Below the pieces are notes generated by a model that saw only the letters and a list, made by a program, of their open reading frames with translations, was not told where the DNA came from and made no database searches. From Acorus gramineus (Eukaryota > Streptophyta > Magnoliopsida > Acorales > Acoraceae): DNA of 64,000 nucleotides. The DNA lies in assembly GCA_030737835.1 (NCBI GenBank), contig CM060856.1, positions 10,271,670 through 10,335,669 on the forward strand. Reading direction: 5' to 3'. Below, one piece after another: positions 57,385 to 64,000 of this stretch. The position numbers and the translations under genes were made by a program. Numbering within the stretch: position 1 is the stretch's first letter; each line of letters opens with the position of its first letter.

Positions 57385-59116
57385 CGACTCAGGTAGTGTG
57401 GTGTGGTTGTGTTTATCTCTTGTTATCTACGTTTTGTCTCCTTGTCGATTATGGAACTTACTTGTGCAGTTGCTGAGTTTCGTTTGCTGAACTAGTTTGA
57501 GTATGGGTGTTGAACAGATTCAAACAGTTTGAATCTGTGTTATTTTAAGTTTTGTCAACTATAAACAACTGATGTTTACTTTGAATTTAGGCTGTTGTTA
57601 TGGTTCTGTATAACAGAAGTAGAGATGAAATTGTTTAAACTCATCAATTTGTATGGCTTCCTTGAATTTCAATAGATTAGATTAAATTAAATAAGATTTT
57701 ATTAAATAACAATTGATTAATTAAAATAGAATTTGCTATGAAGATATGGTTGGGGTGTGTCAGTCCCAAGCTGCATTGGTAATAATGCTTGAGGGTTTGT
57801 ATTGCTTTTTGATTTTCTGTCTCTTCATCCCATTCGGGCATTTGTATATCAAAAGACATGACCATAGTTATCTTAAAAAAAAATAATGCTTGAGGGTTCA
57901 AAAGAGAATAACTTAATGTGTGTGATCAACAGGTCATGTATCTCGTGTAGTCATTCTTGCAGTCTCGTTTTTTCTTCTTCTAAATCTAGTGTATAATAAG
58001 TTAAGCTGGTTAATATTAATTTAGAAATCTTTTTTACCAAACCAGTCAAGGTCTGTTTTGCTTGTTCTACTTGCTTTATGTTAAATTTTTTTCATTATTT
58101 CATTATTTGTTTTGTTACCTGTATTCTATTCAGACATTGTTTATTTTTTATGAAATAGAAATAATCACATTTGATCTCCAAAAAAAAAGTTAGAAATATA
58201 TAAATATTTATGGATTCAATTCATTTGAAGTGTCTTTTTTATTTTTTTAAAAATATATTTTTTATTAGACAATTATATAAAAAGTAACTGCAAAGATAAC
58301 TCACATTTTCCTAGGTATAATATATTAATATGTATCTTAAAATGATCTAAACCTAATCAATTTAGACCAATCAAATACAACTCCAAAGACACCACCTTAT
58401 AGTGTATTCGTCTAATAAGACACTGACGAATTTTATTTTAAAGGCTAAATGCCCAAATAGTTTTTGGTGATTGGAGGTTAAACACACATCCATATGATTT
58501 TTAAAGTATTTTATGTCGTTTTTTTTTTGTTAAATTTTCAATTTCTTAAAATCTGTCTGAACATACGAAAATCCTACATTTGAAAAAAAAATCTCCACTG
58601 CGATCTGCCACAGAAGATTCTTTTCATTTCAGCTGTGTAGAATTTTTACTAAAGAAAAACACATCTAGATGACTAAAAATTCTGATTGGTGTAAAGCACG
58701 TCCTTTCCTTGCCTCGCATCAAATCAGTTCATCTACAGTCACCACATTCAACTGTATTACATAACAAGATTCAAAAAGTAAATCAAAACCAATATTTACC
58801 CAAAAGACAGGACTGGACAACAAAAACTAATCTTCTTTGTTTAAAAAAAAAAATCTCTAAGAGCTGCAGTCAGTACTTTACAAAAGTCAGCCAAACCTAA
58901 AACCCTAAATATAGCCCACCCATCCGATGTCATTCTCTTCAGGAAGACATGCAGGTTGATTCAACCAAATCTCTTGATTATAAAAACCAATCCGGGACTC
59001 TCCTTCATAGATTGGGTGCATCAAAATTGACCCAATTAAAGAGGCTCACCCCACCTTCACACACACCATATAAGCATGCAGGGCTCGCAATGCCAAAGTG
59101 CATGCCAAAAGATAAC
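57385..59116. other. Intergenic DNA between convergent NNF1-like and PWWP genes
   Basis: Holds the 3' regions of both genes. AT-rich, with no ORF showing family features; small frames near 58709-59140 fall in the probable 3' untranslated region of the PWWP gene. Confidence 0.5.
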
Positions 59117-61890
59117 TTAATTCCTATTCACTGCCTTTGACGGTTGCCTACCGACTGATTCCAGTATCCGACTGAACACCAGCTTCACCGGAATACACGT
59201 GACCAGAGGCACACTCCCCTCTGATTTGATCAGACCTCCCAAGCCACCGATGCCCTTGCTGGCTGATCTGGAACCACCATTATTGTGGGACTTCTGTTCG
59301 ACCGCGATTGATGAGAGCGTCCTCGTCTTCTGACTTGACAAGCTCACTTTCTTCTTTGACTTCTTCAAGAACTTGCCTGTCACCGGATGGCGCATGTGGT
59401 TCGATCCTTTCTTTGATGACTTCGACTTTGACTTCTTGAATGTGGGTTTTGTATCGAGTTCCGCGTACTGCTGGAGAGGATCGGTTTCCTCGCCTTCCAA
59501 CACTGATGCCGCCGGGTTGGGGCGAGGGATTCTTTGCATCACGGTTCTCCTGGCGGTGCGCCATACGGGGGGGAGGGCAGAGTTCTCGTCCATGTCACCA
59601 GGTTCATCGCCAAACTCATTCCCTGTGAGGAGGAGGTCTGAGGAACCGTCTTCCATTATTTCGACTTGGATGGGGTGCCCGATTATTGCTTTTCCGTTCA
59701 ACCGACTCATCAGAGACACCAATGGGACACGCTCCCCTTGATAACTTGCTTGAACCTTTATATCCACATCAAACAACATTGGGTCTAATCCATCGCTTAG
59801 ATTGGTTGGGTAGAGAGGATCATAGCACTCATTGGGTGATTCCCAGTATCCTCTACGAGCATGGGAGAGCCCGTCAGCTTCCCATCTAGATGGATGTTTT
59901 CCATTGCTATATCGTGCAGATAACGTGTGTCCCATGTCCTCCCCGATCGATTCGTCGTCATCATAATCGTATTCGAAGTCCTCACTCCTATGATAACCCT
60001 GTCCAAAAGGTCTTTTGCTTCGCCTACTTCTCTTGCTATCATACCGTGTCGATCCGTTGCACTGGTCTACATTGGTAACGTTCTTTTCCTCAAATACATC
60101 CATGGACTTTTTGGGTAGATTGCGTGTGTTGCGTTTCCCCTTCATATGCCATTTGGAGACGCCAACATCATCAGAAACACCTGCAACCTGCTCCCGATGA
60201 TCCTCCACATGAGACATGTATGGGGTATCTGAATAACACCACCACAAAATAAGTGTCAATTGATGATATAAAAAGACTGAAAAAACAGGTGAATGGGAGG
60301 GATAGGATATGATTATAACATCTGGCAATTTTAGCACAAAAGAGCTGTTCTCACGACTCAAAGCCAAAGCTTTGTAATATTAAATGGAGCAATATATCAA
60401 TTTTCCAAACAAATATATTGTTTTCTAAACAAAGACCAAAAAATGCTAACAATAATTCGACTATGAGAATTTCTTCCTAACAGATATAAAGAGCACATCC
60501 TACCACTACCATTGGCTACAAGCTAAAGTTTCCACATTCTTACTTTTTCACTAAATGATAGCCCAAGTTTGCATTTTAATCAAAAACCTATTCATATAAG
60601 TTAATAATGCAATAATACATTAGCTTCTGAGGTTGTAACTTTTCACCCACATTCAGTGGCATTGAATCACAAATTAGAAGTCGTTAATATAACATGAAAA
60701 TGAAGATGAAAAAATCCATTCTAAATGATAAAATTTATTTTACCTATTTGTAAGCTTTAGAAAACTTCCACAACAATATGAGATGAAAAAATAAATAAAC
60801 CATTTTTTTGAATAAAAATAGGAATGCTGAGTAAGATTAATATAACATCAGCCAGAAAAGAAATAGAGGATAGTAACCTGAAAGTAAAGCTGTATCTTCC
60901 TCAATATCTGGATCTGAGTAATCATCCTCTGTTGACTCGGATTCTCCATCATCAATCAACCCAGAGGACGTATTATCTTCCATCAATGAAGCAGGGGTAA
61001 GAAGAGATTCATCCTCGCCAAACTGAGATGGTGACATCTGCATCTGCTCTGCAGGATCCTCACAATCATCTGAGTCAGGTAGCAGACGACGAGATTTGCT
61101 CCTTTCTGCCTGGCATATAGCACTCATTTGCTCTGTTTCTTCTTGAACAGGGACATCCAAACCACAGGAATTGGACTGCAAAAAAGGAGATGTTGGTAAT
61201 TTTGCGCTACTCTGAAGTACCTGAACAAGAGGCCTGCGCCTGTCACGCCTTTTGACAAGAGAATCCTCAACCAGTCCACTGTGAGATTTTTTCCGTTTGA
61301 AGGTTAGAGTACCTTTGCTGCTGCCCGAATGATCGTCAACTGCAAGAGTGTGAGGACCATCAGATGAAGATGCAGGCAGCTTTCGTTTCGATGAAGCAAT
61401 CTTAAGCCCAAAGTCCTGCAGTCCCCTCATCCGAGGTATGATCTCAGAATTATCATCATCCCAACCAGGTTGTTTACCAGGTTTTCCCTTTTTAGAATAT
61501 GAAGCACTGCCCATGCCAACTTCTTCCAGTGATGAATCAGTTCTCCTCGAATGCAGCTTTGATTTGAGATTTGTAAATTTCTCATGATCTCTAGCTCCAT
61601 CATTTCCATAGCAGGTCTCTGCAGGAGAATAACGGTTCATGTTTCCTCTGAGAGAATTAGGGGCCTTGCTGCTCACAGAACTCAAACCAATGCTTTGTTT
61701 CAGCCGCTTCTTGTCAAGAAGTTCCTTTTCGAGCTCCAGAGCGTGTAGAATAGCATCTTCTCGGCGAGCATATTTCTCCCTTTTCTTACTTGGTACGCCA
61801 TGGGAAGATTCAGCCTTTTCAATACAATCATCAAATTCCCCGCATCGAAATGCCTTTACACGCTTGGATTTCTCTAAATTATACCAATCC
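59117..61890 (-). CDS. PWWP-domain protein related to At1g51745, 5' part outside the window
   Basis: Two exons are visible on the minus strand, 61890-60878 and 60228-59117, joined at CAG|GTTACT and TTCAG|ATACC, giving about 707 C-terminal residues. The first visible residues DWYNLEKSKRVKAFRCGEF are the end of the PWWP (Tudor-clan) fold as found in At1g51745/At3g21295. The upstream exons with the aromatic cage are not found up to 64000 and must lie beyond the edge. The rest is low-complexity and nuclear in style: a basic YARREDAILHALELEKELL helix, an acidic run (ESESTEDDYSDPDIEED), many KR/SK-rich patches and a conserved C-terminal block (ALPPVWRTARRTVMQRIPRP, SVPLVTCIPVKLVFSRILES). PWWP proteins read methylated histone tails and DNA. 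The specific role of this subfamily is not established here. Confidence 0.88.
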
Positions 61891-62826
61891 CTGAAAAAAA
61901 TAACCTCTGTGTGAATCACACACATACAGCAAGTGAATTCCTAAATAAGACAGGATACCATCTGTATGCTCATGGACAGTAAAATACCAATGTTTTTTCA
62001 TTCATGGCACACAAACCAACATCTGAAATGGAGTTGATCAAGTGGAAGAACCAAAAGAGTAAAAAAAGAGCTAACTTCTCACATGTAATCACGAACTAAA
62101 ATGGGTAGATAAGAAGATTAATAATGTATAATCCACAAAACAAAAGGCACATCTGCCATGCAGTAACCACGCAACAAAACTTTTCATGCAAGTGAAAACA
62201 TTCGGAATGCAGGAAAAAGGAAATAAATATTGCATTTTGATTTTATTCTGATCAATGACTTCAAAAAAGCAAACCACCAAAACAGTGAACAAAACTGCAT
62301 GGGTCCAAATAAAGTATCTTAGTGTTTTAAATGCCCATGGTAATTCTAGGATAAGACTGCTGCTGCAGAGGACATGCTATAGCATGCCCATTCTCTAGCC
62401 AATGACCTGCTGCTGGAGTTTTCAACATCAATAGGAAATCTTAACAAGGGTCAGAAACCTATTCCAACGAATTAATGAGTTGAAGTTTCAATTGAACGCC
62501 ATAAAAATGAACAGCACAGTCTCAGAGATGAAAAAAAGATGAATGAATTTTAAGAAGATTTATCGGGTGATATTATTCGAGTCAATGACGTTTCCAATGC
62601 TGCATTCTTCGAACCATTTCCCCAAAAACTGCATGTGCTTCCTGCCTTCCTTCTCAACCACAAGTTACAGTTTGAACTCACGAGGAAAGCTATGGGACTC
62701 CCAGAACCCACAAATTATGGCAATACTTCATTGTGCAAATTATACACCTTTTCCTGATACGGACCAAACTTTACAACATGATGCGCTGAAAAGGAGTTCT
62801 ATATTAGAGAAAAAACAATTTGCACC
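61891..62826 (-). other. Intron of the PWWP gene
   Basis: Runs upstream from the acceptor TTTTTTTCAG at 61891. No PWWP-encoding exon was found on the minus strand between here and the window end, so this intron probably extends past 64000 or includes the repeats that follow. Confidence 0.55.
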
Positions 62827-63110
62827 GGGAAGGGGGGGGGGGGGGGAGGGAGAGAGAGAGAGAGAGCCGGGAGGGCAATGAACGGAGGAGGCCGACTCCC
62901 CCCCCTCCCCCCCAGGCTCTCTTTCTCCCTCCCCCCCTCCCCTTTTTGGCCTCCTCCACGAGCCACCCACCTCCACCCTGCCGCCCTATCCGCTCCCTCT
63001 GCACCATCCACCTCCCTCTCCGCCCCCTCCCCGCTGTCCTCCTCCACCTCCAAGCCTCTTTAGGTCTCTCATCCCAACCCCAACGACAACCCCCCCCCCC
63101 CCCCCCCCCC
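62827..63110. repeat. G/C-homopolymer and purine-pyrimidine low-complexity tract
   Basis: A run of 15 G (62832-62846) leads into (GA)n. CCCCCCTCC-type polypyrimidine follows, then a run of 21 C ends at 63110. Long frames here on both strands encode only Gly/Arg/Pro/Ser-rich strings and are not genes. Confidence 0.85.
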
Positions 63111-63180
63111 AAAAAATTAAATAAGAAACCCAATCCATATGACATTGAATGATATAATATCATATAATATATATGACATG

Positions 63181-63774
63181 ATGTTTCTGTTGAAATTAAT
63201 TGTATATCAATGATACAATGCATATCTTTATGGAGCTTTTAATTTGTATTTCGAGTTAACATTCTTCAAGCCCCCCCCCCCCCCCCCGAAGAAAATAAGG
63301 GGCCCACCACTGCTTACAAGTATGCACCACATAACTGCTCAGATATGGCAACTAAACAAGGAACTAATGAAGACAAAGGAAGGAGAAAGAGAGTACAGAT
63401 AAGTGCCTATGTAGCACATTATGGTTTTCACCTTTCACAATTTCCTGAATCACATTCATAATAACATACTACAAGCACTTCATAATGTTTCTGTTGAAAT
63501 TAATTGTATATCAATGATACAATGCAAATTTTTATGGAGCTTTAAATTTGTATTTCGAGTAACATTCTTCAACCCCCCCGAAGAAAATAATGGGTCCACC
63601 ACTGCTTACAAGTATGCACCACATAACTGCTCAGATATGGTAACTAAAAATGGAACTAATGAAGAAACAGGAAGGAGAAAAAGAGTCCAGATAAGTGCCT
63701 ATGTAGCACATTATGGTTTTCACCTTTCACGATTTCCTGAATCACATACATAATTACATACTACAAGCACTTCA
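63181..63774. repeat. 304-bp tandem duplication with a variable C-run
   Basis: Copy 1 (63181-63484) and copy 2 (63485-63774) both start ATGTTTCTGTTGAAATTAAT and run together through ACAAGTATGCACCACATAAC to TACTACAAGCACTTCA with scattered substitutions. The internal C-run is 17 in copy 1 (63271-63287) but about 7 in copy 2. No coding function is seen. Confidence 0.92.
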
Positions 63775-63799
63775 GCACATCACATTCCGTATACAATTA

Positions 63800-64000
63800 A
63801 AAATGGCCTCAAAATATCAGTTATTTGTTACGGCAGGGTGTTGGACAATTTGGCTCACAAGAAATGAGGTGATTTTTAAGGGTGGTGGCCCTGCTATTGA
63901 AAATATTGGGAGAGCACAATTCATTTGATCGAAGACTGGGCTAAGAATTGCATCAGGACCAGGAGGTGCATTTGATCCAAAGGAGTCTGGTCATCTCGGA
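63800..64000 (+). mobile_element. LINE reverse-transcriptase tail fragment, cut by the window edge
   Basis: The frame reads CWTIWLTRNEVIFKGG, the W..W..RN..iF signature that follows the zinc-binding domain of plant LINE reverse transcriptases, seen also at 7391-8850 and 25640-26126. A stop follows at about 63926. Its right boundary lies outside the window. Confidence 0.6.

Noticed and set aside
62740-63223. Several overlapping Gly/Arg- or Pro/Ser-rich ORFs on both strands
   Set aside because: Explained by G, C, GA and CT runs; no conserved residues or splice context.

Overview
This is nuclear DNA from a flowering plant. The evidence is nine recognisable angiosperm genes, most with GT-AG introns, an AT-rich intergenic background full of plant transposons (MULE-type fold-back elements, Tourist- and hAT-like MITEs, LINE and SINE copies, a solo LTR), a nuclear tRNA-Ser gene and plant-type promoter boxes. 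The species cannot be named from the sequence. Several coding exons (the PLP enzyme, the SRR1-like gene, LEA exon 2) are far richer in GC than their surroundings.

Layout. 0.2-2.1 kb: a short PPR gene and a tRNA-Ser(GCU), both on the minus strand. 2.1-10 kb: no genes; a fold-back MITE, a ~1-kb fold-back MULE with a 9-bp target duplication, a (TA)n tract, and a 5'-truncated LINE into which an LTR retrotransposon inserted and then collapsed to a solo LTR. 10.1-11.1 kb: a two-exon LEA-like gene (minus). 11.2-17.7 kb: a dense field of MITEs, including one nested pair that ends 255 bp before the next start codon. 17.9-35.0 kb: a complete 13-exon NO VEIN (NOV) gene (plus) encoding about 2,653 residues. 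35.2-37.5 kb: a four-exon class-V aminotransferase/cysteine-desulfurase-like gene (minus), convergent with NOV at only 132 bp. 39.4-42.1 kb: the ribosomal protein eL36 gene (minus) with site II and telo-box promoter elements. 42.1-44.0 kb: three more fold-back elements, one carrying a nested MITE. 44.6-45.5 kb: an SRR1-like gene (plus). 46.3-51.3 kb: a SINAT RING E3 ligase gene (minus) with a second copy of the ~1-kb fold-back MULE in an intron. 50.5-53.2 kb: two SINEs with target duplications and a MITE. 53.7-57.4 kb: an eight-exon gene resembling kinetochore NNF1/PMF1 (plus). 59.1-61.9 kb to beyond the right edge: a PWWP-domain protein related to At1g51745 (minus, 5' part not in the window). 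62.8-64.0 kb: homopolymer-rich DNA, a 304-bp tandem duplication and a LINE fragment.

The genes are ordinary, unlinked plant functions (RNA editing or processing, stress protection, development, sulfur/PLP chemistry, translation, light/clock signalling, ubiquitination, chromosome segregation, chromatin). There is no operon or gene cluster. The points most worth a second look are the GHKL-ATPase plus PD-(D/E)XK-like architecture of NOV, the overlapping upstream ORF at the NOV start, and the unusually legible set of nested fold-back transposons with exact 9-bp duplications. Exon boundaries were read by eye from reading-frame continuity and GT-AG sites. No transcript evidence was available.
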